Positions 10,001 through 18,471 of a stretch of 64,000 nt of DNA are shown piece by piece (the first letter of the stretch is position 1; the number at the start of each line of letters is the position of its first letter). Origin of the DNA: UBA1941 sp046329575. Its GTDB lineage: Bacteria > Bacteroidota > Bacteroidia > Chitinophagales > LD1. A program made the translations under genes and the position numbers. The DNA is taken from the NCBI GenBank assembly GCA_046329575.1, contig JAXLUJ010000005.1, positions 248,001 to 312,000 on the forward strand, read 5' to 3'. The notes below the pieces were generated by a model. It worked only from the letters and a program-made list of their open reading frames with translations. It ran no database searches and was not told the origin of the DNA.

Positions 10001-11327
10001 AGCCGAGGGAACATGGGCCCCTTACTGCTTAACACCGAATTTCAATATCGGTACCAGCACACTTACTGCCGCTCAGGTGGCTGCCGGTGTGCCACCTGCC
10101 ACTTATGGTCCCGGTTTCAAATGGCGCCGTTCCGGTTATCAAGATGCGGATCCACCACAAAATAACCTCGAAAGATTGCGCAGTGTTGACATTGTGTTTA
10201 CTTCCGATAAGTCAAAGTGGTCGCGTTGCGTAGTGTTTGAAACCGGTGAAAATTCGCTTGCGAATGAAGGTTCTGCGCTATATCCTGGTATTGCTTCGGT
10301 GAATGCCAAGAAAGGTATGATAAGAATGCATGCTTCGTGGGACAAGAACAGCAATACCTATCTTGATGATTTGAATCCACTTGGCGCTGACACCGGCCGC
10401 AGTTGGTTCCCGGGCTATGCCATTAACGTAGAAACAGGCGAACGGTTGAACATTTGCTTTGGTGAAGCATCGGAATGGGCTGATCAGAATGGTAAGGATA
10501 TGCTATGGAATCCTACCGCTAAGGTATATGGCGACCTGAATACCGGAGGCACGATTCCAAACCTGCCTTATTTCGGAGGCAAGCATTTTATATACGTTTC
10601 TGATACCAAGTATGATGAAGGTGATTCGATGCAGAAAGTATTGCTGAGATACTACGCCTTGATGGGCAATACCAACTCGGCTGATTATCCAGCTCCGGTG
10701 CGTAATTTATATAAAGACCTGATGTGGGCTTCCATTCCATATCTCACCTCTGGTTATTCATTAAAGTCGGTTAACGAAGGCATCATACCAAGTACAGTAA
10801 CTGTTCGTTTGCGTGTAGAGCGGCCGATGGAGCGTTTTGCTACTTCTGCTACGGTTGCCGACAGCCTGCCTCGCTACCGTTTTAGCACTGTAGGGTTAGG
10901 ACCTAAAGATAGCGTAGCCACTGTTGCAAAATCGGCGCTTGACCTGATTCGTATCGTACCGAATCCGTATCTGGCTTATTCAGCTTACGAACGTTCGATT
11001 TCTGAAAATCGGATCAAGATCACCAATCTGCCAAACCGTTGTGATATCGGTATCTATACACTTGATGGAACACTGGTTCGGAAACTGACCCGTTCCATTA
11101 GTGGAATTGATCCTGAAACGCAGCAAACCATTGATATTTCAGATGGGGCAAACATTGATAAAACAACTTCCAACCCTGATAATACGGTGTTCTGGGATCT
11201 GACGAATGATAAGAATACTCCGGTATCGAGCGGTATCTACATCTTCGATATTCAGGCGCCGGGAATTGGCCATAAGATTTTGAAATGGTTTGGCGCTATG
11301 CGTCCTACCGATGTATCGAGCTTCTAA
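7038..11327 (+). CDS. Very large secreted protein with FlgD/T9SS-like C-terminal domain
   Basis: 1429 aa with a signal peptide at about residues 1-22. The N-terminal region contains NNVRCKLLNAGDMWWDF, then IFAGAIWVSGLDAGG, an arrangement I associate with long secreted T9SS-type proteins. Around residue 195 there is a Ca-binding-like loop, DEDNDGKYDPEQGDYP. The last ~115 residues (from RIVPNPYLAYSAY) form an Ig/FlgD-like module (IGIYTLDGTLVRKL, then SSGIYIFDI), the usual shape of sorting or anchoring tails. No catalytic motif was recognised. It lies between a TonB receptor and a PorV-like protein, so it is a candidate cargo for PorV-type delivery (inference). Confidence 0.75.
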   Translation: MKKFLMAVSAVAMLLESNSGFSRNPVNGSVAPAPKPSYKTEAGDCRTPVSQYDMSINNVRCKLLNAGDMWWDFDNAKYEVPKGDGLSTPINAIFAGAIWVSGLDAGGNLKIAAQLYRQGNSDFWSGPLDDQGNVSSGVCDLWDRHFNVYGKDIAAMQTAREAGQKNISEDIYNWPAKGNAKLTAKGFNMNNNLASFWDEDNDGKYDPEQGDYPVIPFNSVAKPSSFADQMIFWVMNDKGNVHTATGGQAMGIQINALAFAFQSTDDINNMTFYNYGIWNKSGGVYNRTCMSQFVDPDLGCSENDRIGCDVNRSLAIVYNGELNSNKCDNGAACLSGTAGYGCELPILGFDFFEGPIDSDGTKLGMSAFTYFNRPGQGFPTGTEDPTSAAQFRNYQTGYWKDGTPVTYGGNGYGFSSTKIPYVYPGDPADATQWSECNPQLGPAIKAGDRRLLLTASPFTFLNNTKQNITVGVVFVKPNGGVGSNCPNFSNAIGRADDLAQALFDGGFKLLEGPAAPTLQIREMDRQVIINLQNAPGSNNYGEKYDEVGRLFAKPGVQGFVAGMDSTYTFEGYKIFQLRDDKISATDLNEPVDPSKAVLVAQMDIKNGLSRLVNFEKDALTGFEIPIIKVDGGDKGITHSISVTEDFIKGGSLVNFKTYYYAAVAYAANDYKTYDPTNPSAGGQKTVYLQGSKNFARYSAIPHGVESRNNGTELQSSWGGATQVERIEGQGNGGNFLNLIEETTARILASADRQMADTLRYEKGFDPIGFKITDPVSVKENDFELRVLEDSFYTYRTFAKSKLIRPGLPDTTIFVGPFFDEVLSSVNPDTAKLNHNVDSVAGGPISKRAQLRWNLDEIDHKTNTFVQTIPSDRYLDRPYDQLIYGKDGSGDLQNYGFSLKLGNPNVIYNKTSAGTANVYGPIGGSIDYADSKNPWLSFVKDAGQNDASNWIRSGTVVANTSDPLAHVFDDNWFGTIDDKTDPKEYFEKIAEGTWAPYCLTPNFNIGTSTLTAAQVAAGVPPATYGPGFKWRRSGYQDADPPQNNLERLRSVDIVFTSDKSKWSRCVVFETGENSLANEGSALYPGIASVNAKKGMIRMHASWDKNSNTYLDDLNPLGADTGRSWFPGYAINVETGERLNICFGEASEWADQNGKDMLWNPTAKVYGDLNTGGTIPNLPYFGGKHFIYVSDTKYDEGDSMQKVLLRYYALMGNTNSADYPAPVRNLYKDLMWASIPYLTSGYSLKSVNEGIIPSTVTVRLRVERPMERFATSATVADSLPRYRFSTVGLGPKDSVATVAKSALDLIRIVPNPYLAYSAYERSISENRIKITNLPNRCDIGIYTLDGTLVRKLTRSISGIDPETQQTIDISDGANIDKTTSNPDNTVFWDLTNDKNTPVSSGIYIFDIQAPGIGHKILKWFGAMRPTDVSSF

Positions 11328-11364
11328 TTTTAATAGTTGAGAAAACCCATCTAAAGCAAATAGG

Positions 11365-13179
11365 ATGAAAAGAATTTTAAGTAGCATTTCGGTGATGTTT
11401 GTGACCGCTACGGTCTTTGCAGGAAATCCGGACCGTCGCGGCGAAGCGGGAGCCTTCGAATTGAACATGAATGGATATGCCCGTTCCAGCGGTTTTTGGA
11501 ATATGAACTGCGCCGGCATCAAAGGTTTGGAGGCAGAGCGGTTGAATCCTGCGGGTTTGGCATATACCCGCAAAACGGAAGTTATCGCCGCATATACCTC
11601 GTGGTTGAGCGGTTCGGGAGTGAATATTGTTCAGGCCGGTATTGCCCAGCGCATCAAATCAAATGCAATTGCGCTTACCGTGAACTCGCTGAACTTCGGG
11701 GCTATTGACCGCACTACTACCGAAAGTCCACAGGGTGGTTTAGGTACTTTCAAACCTACCTTCCTGAACATAGGGTTGAGCTATGCGAAGAACTTTTCTT
11801 TAGGAACTACTGCGGTTACAGGCGCTAACTATATTACAGGCGGTATTACTATCCGGTTACTTACTGAAGGAATTCAAAGTGTGTCTTCTACCGGATTTAG
11901 TTTTGACGCCGGCCTGCAATATACCACGGGTAAAAAGCAAAATGTACACTTTGGCGTATCGCTGCGTAACGTAGGTACGAGCATGCGTTTCCGTGGTGAT
12001 GCGTTGGTTTACCAAGGTGTTGCTGAACAGGGCGATTATAGCTACACCTACGATAAGCGTTCCAATAAATTTGAATTGCCTACCCAGTTGAATATTGGAT
12101 TGTCCTACGATTTTTATATGGGTAACAAAATCAAATCGGAAGATGGAAATTCTTTCAAACAGAATTACCGCATTACGCCAATGATTCAGTATTCAGCTAA
12201 TGCATTCGGAAACGATCATTACGGTCTTGGACTGGAGTTTTCGTTGAAAGAAATCTTCCAGTTGCGCGCCGGTTACCGTTTCGAGAATGGTATTTTCAAC
12301 ACTGTGCAGCGTACCACTGCTTACTCTGGTCTGGCCGCAGGAACTTCCGTAAATATTCCTTTCAAAAAAGATGGAAACGGACCAAGTTTGTCTATCGATT
12401 ATGCTTTCCGTATGACTTCGCCTAACACCAGCTTTAAGCATACCCATACGGTTGGATTGCGCTTTAACTTAGGCGGTGCCGATAAGGAAATGGAGTTTAA
12501 GGAGAAGAAGAAGGAAGCTTCGGGCGATGCTTATGAATCGAGCAAAGAGAGCGCTACAGAAAGCGCCACTGCCACTACCAAAAAACGCAGCGGTAAAAAA
12601 GGAAAAGTGACGCTGGAAGATCTTGAAGAAAAACAAGCCCAACTCGATTCGATGGCAAAGGTGAATGCCGAATTGCGCGTTAAAGCAGAAACTCCGGTGG
12701 TGAAGGTAGATACCTTTACGGTTACCAAAACCGAAATCAGAATTGAGAAAGATACCATCATGATCCCAACGGTGTTTGAAAAATCGACTTATGTTGGCGG
12801 CGATATTGATACGGTAACCAAAGGCGGAAAAACCGTATTGCAGTTCAATGATTATGAGGCGCTGGAGTTCGAGACCGGCTCGGCAAAAATTCAGCCTAAA
12901 TCGCTGAACTATCTGAACTATCTGGTGAATATCATGAAGCAAAATCCAAAATATCGTTTGTTACTTCAAGGTCATACTGATAACGTTGGCGATGAAGACA
13001 AGAATGTGAAGTTGAGCCAGGATCGCGTAGATGCGGTGAAAGCCTACTTTGTTTCGAAAGGCGTTCGCGCTGACCGTGTTTCAGTAGAAGCTTTTGGCTC
13101 GAAGAAGCCAAAGTATAAAAACGATAATGCGGCCGGCCGCGCTAAAAACCGCCGTGTAGAGATTTACATGGAAATGTAA
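11365..13179 (+). CDS. PorV/PorQ-like barrel fused to C-terminal OmpA domain
   Basis: 604 aa. The signal peptide ends at about VFAG. Residues ~20-370 form a UPF0164/PorV-like barrel with the signature LNMNGYARSSGFWNMNCAG followed by ERLNPAGLAYT. A charged linker (~375-490) is followed by a peptidoglycan-binding OmpA-like domain at ~495-604 (GHTDNVG, LSQDRVDAVKAYFVSKGV, AGRAKNRRVEI). PorV is the outer-membrane shuttle of T9SS, and OmpA domains anchor to peptidoglycan. The fusion is unusual compared with standard PorV of ~390 aa. It is the last gene of the 3131-13179 run, 37 bp after the 1429-aa gene. Confidence 0.8.
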   Translation: MKRILSSISVMFVTATVFAGNPDRRGEAGAFELNMNGYARSSGFWNMNCAGIKGLEAERLNPAGLAYTRKTEVIAAYTSWLSGSGVNIVQAGIAQRIKSNAIALTVNSLNFGAIDRTTTESPQGGLGTFKPTFLNIGLSYAKNFSLGTTAVTGANYITGGITIRLLTEGIQSVSSTGFSFDAGLQYTTGKKQNVHFGVSLRNVGTSMRFRGDALVYQGVAEQGDYSYTYDKRSNKFELPTQLNIGLSYDFYMGNKIKSEDGNSFKQNYRITPMIQYSANAFGNDHYGLGLEFSLKEIFQLRAGYRFENGIFNTVQRTTAYSGLAAGTSVNIPFKKDGNGPSLSIDYAFRMTSPNTSFKHTHTVGLRFNLGGADKEMEFKEKKKEASGDAYESSKESATESATATTKKRSGKKGKVTLEDLEEKQAQLDSMAKVNAELRVKAETPVVKVDTFTVTKTEIRIEKDTIMIPTVFEKSTYVGGDIDTVTKGGKTVLQFNDYEALEFETGSAKIQPKSLNYLNYLVNIMKQNPKYRLLLQGHTDNVGDEDKNVKLSQDRVDAVKAYFVSKGVRADRVSVEAFGSKKPKYKNDNAAGRAKNRRVEIYMEM

Positions 13180-13213
13180 TTGCTGATCACACGAAATCAT
13201 TTAATTTTGAAAA

Positions 13214-13239
13214 GAAAGACGTCCTATGGGGCGTCTTTC
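13214..13239 (+). terminator. Hairpin between the receptor operon and greA
   Basis: GAAAGACG pairs perfectly with CGTCTTTC around a TCCTATGGGG centre whose CC/GG can extend the stem. The tail (CATTTAT) is only partly T-rich, so termination may be incomplete. It lies 34 bp after the PorV-OmpA stop codon. Confidence 0.5.
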
Positions 13240-13253
13240 CATTTATATCAGTT

Positions 13254-13727
13254 ATGGCAGATTTAAACTATATGACCCGTGAAGGGTACGATGCCTTGAT
13301 GGCAGAGTTGAAAAATATGAAAACCGTGCGCCGCCCGGCAGTGTCGCAGGCAATTGCAGAAGCGCGCGAAAAAGGCGATTTAAGTGAAAATGCGGAATAC
13401 CATGCCGCACGCGAAGAACTGGCGTTGCTGGAGGCTAAAATTGCGGAATTGGAGGCTAAAGCGGGAAGTGCACGCGTAATGGATGAAAGCAAAGTAGATA
13501 CTTCAAAAGTAGGCGTGCTTACAAAAGTGCGCGTGATGAATAAAAAGCTGAAGAAAGAGCAAACCTTCGTTATTGTAAGCGAAGCCGAGGCTAATTTGAA
13601 AGAGAATAAAATCTCGATCAGTTCGCCAATCGGAAAGGCATTGGTAGGAAAGGCTCAGGGCGATAGCGCTATTGCACAAACGCCTGCAGGACCCATGGAA
13701 TTTGAAGTATTGCAAATATCGTTATAG
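13254..13727 (+). CDS. greA: Transcription elongation factor GreA
   Basis: 157 aa, the usual length. The N-terminal coiled coil holds the acidic tip motif EAREKGDLSENAEYHAA (residues ~41-57), which enters the RNA polymerase secondary channel to stimulate transcript cleavage. The C-terminal FKBP-like domain contains SSPIGKALVGKAQGD. The HIT gene follows 2 bp later, a pairing consistent with one transcript. Confidence 0.97.
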   Translation: MADLNYMTREGYDALMAELKNMKTVRRPAVSQAIAEAREKGDLSENAEYHAAREELALLEAKIAELEAKAGSARVMDESKVDTSKVGVLTKVRVMNKKLKKEQTFVIVSEAEANLKENKISISSPIGKALVGKAQGDSAIAQTPAGPMEFEVLQISL

Positions 13728-13729
13728 CA

Positions 13730-14219
<490 letters not shown>

Positions 14220-14261
14220 GGGGGGCACAAGGTAGCTCTTTTTACAGGCTTAATAATTTAA

Positions 14262-14425
14262 GGCTTGGGTTAGGGATGCGGAGGGCCTGGTGCGTAGTGA
14301 AACGTAGCACCGAGCGAAGCGAGCCCGTAGCAGCCCGGGCCGTAGCGAAGCCAACGGTTGCACAGGCATAGCAAAACGCTGAAAAACGATGTTTTTCAAT
14401 TAAAAGGCGGAGCGGAGGCAACCCC
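14262..14425 (+). repeat. Dispersed intergenic element, family 1, copy A
   Basis: The left arm at 14262-14352 contains GTGAAACGTAGCACCGAGCG and AGCCCGTAGCAGCCCGG. The right arm at 14405-14425 is GGCGGAGCGGAGGCAACCCC-like. The core between the arms is not shared with copy B. Copy B at 16061-16222 is in the opposite orientation, so the two flank the ELWxxDGT gene as inverted repeats. Short reading frames through it are repeat artefacts. Confidence 0.85.
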
Positions 14426-14509
14426 ATAAATTCTATTTTATTAAACAATACACTACACCCCCAGGATGTAGCTGTAGCATCCTTTTCCATAAATTCTTAT
14501 TTTTCTGAT

Positions 14510-16051
14510 ATGAAAAGAATAGCGCTACTTCTAACCATTTCAGTTTCCATTTTTTCCTTTGGGCAAAGTATTCGTTTGGTGAAAGAGTTTAACCCTTCGG
14601 GAAATTCGAACCCCACGAATTATCTGGTAAACGGCAATAAGATGTACTTCATTGCCAACAACGGTTCCGAATCGAGATTGTATGTAACCGACGGTACTAC
14701 CGCAGGCACCCGGTCAGTGCTGGATGAAACCACCTCGCTTCAGGCTACTTATGAACCTATGGCGGTACTAAACGGCATGGTTGCATTTGTTGGGGTTTCT
14801 ACCAACGGCCGCGAATTGTGTTTTACAGATGGTACTGATGCCGGAACGGTGTACTTCGACCTGTTGCCGGGCGCGGCAAGTTCGGAACCTCGTCAATTGT
14901 ATGTGTTCAACAATAAATTGTATTTCTCGGCCGATGATGGAACGCACGGCCGTGAACTTTGGGTGAGCGATGGTACGGTAGGCGGTACGCATATGCTGAA
15001 AGACATCAACGCTACGGGCAGCAGCGAACCGCAGGAATTTTGTGCCTATAACGGCAAGTTGTATTTCCAGGCGTGGGGAAGCAATGCCATTGGCCGCGAA
15101 CTTTATCGCACCGATGGAACCGCGGCAGGTACTGAATTGTTTGACGATCTCGACAACGGAGCCGGAAGCACCGGTCCGCAATACTTACATGTGTTTCAGA
15201 ATAAGTTATTCTTTTTTTCGGCCTTTGGCGTTTGGGTGAGCGATGGTACGGTGGCTAACACCATTAATTTGAAATCAGCGATGATGATGAACAATTACGC
15301 CTATGGCGATGATTACCTCTATTTTGTTTGTACCGATCCGTTATACGATGAAGAAATTTTCAGAACCGATGGAACGGTTGCCGGAACCAAATTGGTGGCC
15401 GACATCAATTCCGGATCAACGTCGAAATACCCTAAAGAACTGACACTTTTCAATCACAAAATCTTTTTCAAAGTAGGAACTCCAGCTTACGGTCAGGAAC
15501 TGTGGAGTACCAACGGTACTTCAGCAGGCACGCAAATTTTTAAGGATATAATTACCGGCGCTACGGGCGCTGTAGGTGGCAATTTGGAAGCTTGTGGCAG
15601 CCGTCTTTATTTTTATGCTAATGATGGAGTAAACAATACACAGCTTTGGTTTACCGATGGTTCGCTTGCCAGCACACAGGCGCTAATGGCTTCCTTCGCC
15701 ACCACCAGCAACCCCACGTTCGATCAATTTGGCGCTACTTGTTTCAACAATGAATATTATTTCGGCGCGTCGTACGACGATAAAGGTGTGGAGCTTTATA
15801 AAGTGGGTTTCCCCGATGGCATTAATGAAGAAGCCCAACCGAATTGGATTTGTTTTCCGAATCCAATGGCCGATCGTCTTTTTTTCAAAAACGTAAAGTA
15901 TGGCGAAACTATTGCTATTACTGATGTTTCGGGTAATGCCGTATGGCGCGGTGCGCTTGATGCCGATGCTTCGGCTGATATACATGCGCTGGCTTCAGGA
16001 TTGTATTTTGTTCAAATCGGCAATCGCACGGCTAAGCTGATAAAAGAATAA
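14510..16051 (+). CDS. ELWxxDGT-repeat secreted protein with T9SS type A sorting domain
   Basis: 513 aa. The signal peptide is about residues 1-19 (cleavage near FSFGQ). Tandem ~45-residue repeats carry the motif ELWVSDGTVGGT and variants (ELCFTDGTDAGT, ELYRTDGTAAGT, ELWSTNGTSAGT), predicting a beta-propeller-like fold. The last ~75 residues form a T9SS sorting domain (CFPNPMADRLFF, ITDVSGNAVW, ASGLYFVQIG), so the protein should be exported and anchored or released at the cell surface. Function is unknown. It stands alone between inverted copies of a dispersed element. Confidence 0.88.
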   Translation: MKRIALLLTISVSIFSFGQSIRLVKEFNPSGNSNPTNYLVNGNKMYFIANNGSESRLYVTDGTTAGTRSVLDETTSLQATYEPMAVLNGMVAFVGVSTNGRELCFTDGTDAGTVYFDLLPGAASSEPRQLYVFNNKLYFSADDGTHGRELWVSDGTVGGTHMLKDINATGSSEPQEFCAYNGKLYFQAWGSNAIGRELYRTDGTAAGTELFDDLDNGAGSTGPQYLHVFQNKLFFFSAFGVWVSDGTVANTINLKSAMMMNNYAYGDDYLYFVCTDPLYDEEIFRTDGTVAGTKLVADINSGSTSKYPKELTLFNHKIFFKVGTPAYGQELWSTNGTSAGTQIFKDIITGATGAVGGNLEACGSRLYFYANDGVNNTQLWFTDGSLASTQALMASFATTSNPTFDQFGATCFNNEYYFGASYDDKGVELYKVGFPDGINEEAQPNWICFPNPMADRLFFKNVKYGETIAITDVSGNAVWRGALDADASADIHALASGLYFVQIGNRTAKLIKE

Positions 16052-16060
16052 TTTTTTTTG

Positions 16061-16222
16061 GGGGTTGCCTCCGCTCAGCCGTAAATTCTGCTGCGGTTGT
16101 ACGATCATCACTTTTCCGGAGCGGTTAACCGCAGGCTTCGCTCCGGCCGGGCTGCTACGGGCTCGCTTCGCTCGGTGCTACGTTTCACTTCGCACCAAGC
16201 CCTTCGCATCCCTAACCCGGCC
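16061..16222 (-). repeat. Dispersed intergenic element, family 1, copy B (inverted)
   Basis: Reverse-complement counterpart of copy A. The arm GGGGTTGCCTCCGCTC at 16061-16076 and the long arm at 16134-16222 match copy A over about 90 bp with few changes. The core (16081-16133) differs. It begins 10 bp after the stop of the 14510 gene. Confidence 0.85.
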
Positions 16223-16254
16223 ACACTTCCCCGGCGAACCGTTATTTGCCCGGT

Positions 16255-17364
16255 TTATTTCTGCATATCCGGCTCCAAACCCAATTGCGATGCGGGTTTT
16301 GCCTTTTCTTCCTTCAAAATTTCTTCTACCTGATGCAGTTTGGGAATTTGGCGATCAGCTACGTTAAGTTCCGTTCCCAACACTTTTGCAGTGGTGGAAT
16401 ATGCCAGATTCATTGCCTTTCCAAAAATTTTACCGGCGGCATAAGTGGTTTGTGAAATATAATCGAGTACATATTTTTCGCCCACCGGTTTGTAAAGCAC
16501 TTTGATGTTTACATTCAGTGAATCCATTTTAGCAACCAGAAAAAAGCGTTTTGAAGCTTCGTTGTAAATATGCACTTCCATCATGCGGATGGCCTTGTTT
16601 TTTGTAAGGTAAATTTTTCCGCGAACCGCAATAAAATCATCTTTCTTTTTGGGCAGATCCTGCACCGCAATCACATCCAGTTCTTCGCCTTCATAGTTGA
16701 TCGAAGCGAGGTATTGATAATCGTGTTTTGCCAGTTCCTTTTCTGAAAAAAGATTGTTGGGATACATAATCATGGTAAGTTGTGCGGGGCTCATGCCATT
16801 GAAATCGAACATGCCATTCCCGGAATTATAAAGTTCATGCTGCAGCACTTGCGTGTAAGTATTATCTTCTTTCCGATATTCGTAAGAAGGCAGCCAGGTA
16901 TTATAATGGAAGAAGTAGTAATGATTTTTTTTACCTGAAATTTTGCTGTAGTCTTTGAAAACAATTTCATGTTTAGTAAACGTGGCAGGAAAGTTTTCTT
17001 TGGCGCGGGCCAATACTTCGCGAAGCATATTTTTGGCATCTACCGGTTTTACGGTTACCTCATTAAGATTGTAGTTTTTAGCTTTCATTACCACCGGCGT
17101 GGAAAGGGCTTGAAGATTTTCTGCCGCGAAGGTCATTTCATCATAGCCGAGGTGCGATAAGCGAATTTCATCAGCGGGCCGTGTTTCGTCTTTCGAAAAA
17201 ACGAATCGGCCTTCATCGTCGGTGTAGCCGCCGTTTTGAGTGCGTGTATTGAACACGTTCACATAGGAAAGCGGATGGGTGTATTCATCAACGATGTAGA
17301 TGGTAATTTGAGCGCTGCACCAATGGCCCAGCAGCAGCGCAATTAGAAGAAATGGCGTTTTCAT
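16255..17364 (-). CDS. CarboxypepD_reg-like domain periplasmic/outer-membrane protein
   Basis: 369 aa with a signal peptide ending near HWCSAQ. Residues ~20-95 form a carboxypeptidase regulatory-like domain (TIYIVDEYTHPLSYVNVF, then GGYTDDEGRFVF). The remainder is a conserved beta-rich region of Bacteroidota proteins without catalytic residues I can name. There is no barrel long enough to make it a TonB receptor. Function unknown; probably envelope-associated. Confidence 0.75.
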   Translation of the reverse strand: MKTPFLLIALLLGHWCSAQITIYIVDEYTHPLSYVNVFNTRTQNGGYTDDEGRFVFSKDETRPADEIRLSHLGYDEMTFAAENLQALSTPVVMKAKNYNLNEVTVKPVDAKNMLREVLARAKENFPATFTKHEIVFKDYSKISGKKNHYYFFHYNTWLPSYEYRKEDNTYTQVLQHELYNSGNGMFDFNGMSPAQLTMIMYPNNLFSEKELAKHDYQYLASINYEGEELDVIAVQDLPKKKDDFIAVRGKIYLTKNKAIRMMEVHIYNEASKRFFLVAKMDSLNVNIKVLYKPVGEKYVLDYISQTTYAAGKIFGKAMNLAYSTTAKVLGTELNVADRQIPKLHQVEEILKEEKAKPASQLGLEPDMQK

Positions 17365-17394
17365 TGCAGGAAGATACGGTAAAGTTAGCGGATG

Positions 17395-17865
17395 TTATTT
17401 GATTGCGTTTAACTTCTCCAGCACATGAGCTACGGCCGGGCAGATGGCGCTATTCAGCAACGTAGAGTTGTAGTGTTGAAAAAACTCGGCGCGATCGGTA
17501 TAAGGATAGCCGCGGCAATCGCGCGGGCGGGCTTCATAAATACTGCAACGGTTGCCATCGCCAAGAAAAGGACACGGGCTTTTTTTTACCACATGATCGC
17601 CATCTTCGTCTATGCGCAGGTAAGTGTTGATCATTTCCGCTTCTTTGAGGCGAAGGTGTTTTGCGATTCGGCTGATATCGCTTTTCTTGAAACGCGGGGA
17701 GATGGTTTTGCAGCAACCGGCACATTCCAGGCAATCGATTTTTGAAAAGGCATCGTGATGCAATGGTGGCAGTAATGTTTCAGGATGGCGCGTATGATTG
17801 AGGCGATCGAGCAATTTGGCGTATTGTTTTCGGTTTGCCTTTGCGGTATGTTGCCAGGAGGCCAT
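17395..17865 (-). CDS. YkgJ-type cysteine-cluster protein
   Basis: 156 aa from the chosen start MASWQHTAKAN. Cysteines in CLECAGCCK, then CPFLGDGNRCSIYEARPRDCRGYP and a late C, give the CxxC-GxCC...C..YxxRPxxCR pattern of the YkgJ/UPF0153 zinc/iron-binding family. A longer frame opening at 17967 would run through the terminator hairpin of the neighbouring gene, so the start at 17865 is preferred. Function within the family is not established. Confidence 0.85.
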   Translation of the reverse strand: MASWQHTAKANRKQYAKLLDRLNHTRHPETLLPPLHHDAFSKIDCLECAGCCKTISPRFKKSDISRIAKHLRLKEAEMINTYLRIDEDGDHVVKKSPCPFLGDGNRCSIYEARPRDCRGYPYTDRAEFFQHYNSTLLNSAICPAVAHVLEKLNAIK

Positions 17866-17925
17866 GTGAGCGAAGGTAGGGAAAGATTCGATTATAGTGG
17901 GTGTGGTGAGTGTGGTACAAAAAAC

Positions 17926-17949
17926 AAAAGCTCCGTGACCGGAGCTTTT
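17926..17949 (-). terminator. Rho-independent terminator after the SWIB gene
   Basis: Perfect 10-bp stem AAAAGCTCCG / CGGAGCTTTT with a 4-nt loop. On the minus strand it is followed by a T-rich tail (TGTTTTTTG). It lies 24 bp downstream of the SWIB/histone-like stop codon. Confidence 0.88.
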
Positions 17950-17973
17950 ATTAAAAGAGAACAACAAAAACTT

Positions 17974-18339
17974 TTAAGACAAGTGTTTGTTGAGGTGTTT
18001 TGCCATTTCAAACATTGAAACCTGGCCTTTTCCTCCGAACACTGCTTTCAACGCGCTATCAGCATTGATGTTGCGTTTTTCTTTTGCATCCTGCAGTTTG
18101 TTCTTTTTGATGTATTCCCAAACTTTCTTAGTCACTTCGGTACGTGGAAGTGGTTTGCTGCCTACAACAGCTGCAAGAGCTGCGCTAGGAGTCATAGCCT
18201 TCATGAAGGCGGCGTTAGGAGTACGTTTTGCAGCAGCTTTTTTAGGAGCGGCTTTTTTTGCGGCTTTTTTAGGAGCAGCTTTCTTAGCAGAAGCAGCTTT
18301 TTTAGCGGCTTTTTTTGCTGGAGCTTTTTTCGTTGCCAT
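17974..18339 (-). CDS. SWIB/MDM2-domain protein with histone H1-like Lys/Ala tail
   Basis: 121 aa. Residues 1-40 are almost entirely Lys, Ala and Pro in KKAAPKKAAKKAA-type repeats, like histone H1 tails. Residues ~42-121 form a SWIB domain (MTPSAALAAVVG, then TEVTKKVWEYIKKNKLQD, ending FEMAKHLNKHLS). This combination is known in Chlamydiae and Bacteroidota and is thought to bind or compact DNA. It has its own terminator. Confidence 0.92.
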   Translation of the reverse strand: MATKKAPAKKAAKKAASAKKAAPKKAAKKAAPKKAAAKRTPNAAFMKAMTPSAALAAVVGSKPLPRTEVTKKVWEYIKKNKLQDAKEKRNINADSALKAVFGGKGQVSMFEMAKHLNKHLS

Positions 18340-18471
18340 CGTTTTGTTGATTTTGTTTCGTTAAAAGTATGTTTTCCCCAATGATACTGCCAAATGTGGC
18401 CACTTATAAGTTATGCACAAAATGTGGGTTTTTCATAGGTAAAATGCGGGTTTCGGCAGATGTGCCAAGGC

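Noticed and set aside
16065..16367. Plus-strand frames through the dispersed element (RAATGSLRSVL-type peptide)
   Set aside because: The same peptide appears at each element copy in either orientation and comes from the repeat, not from a gene.
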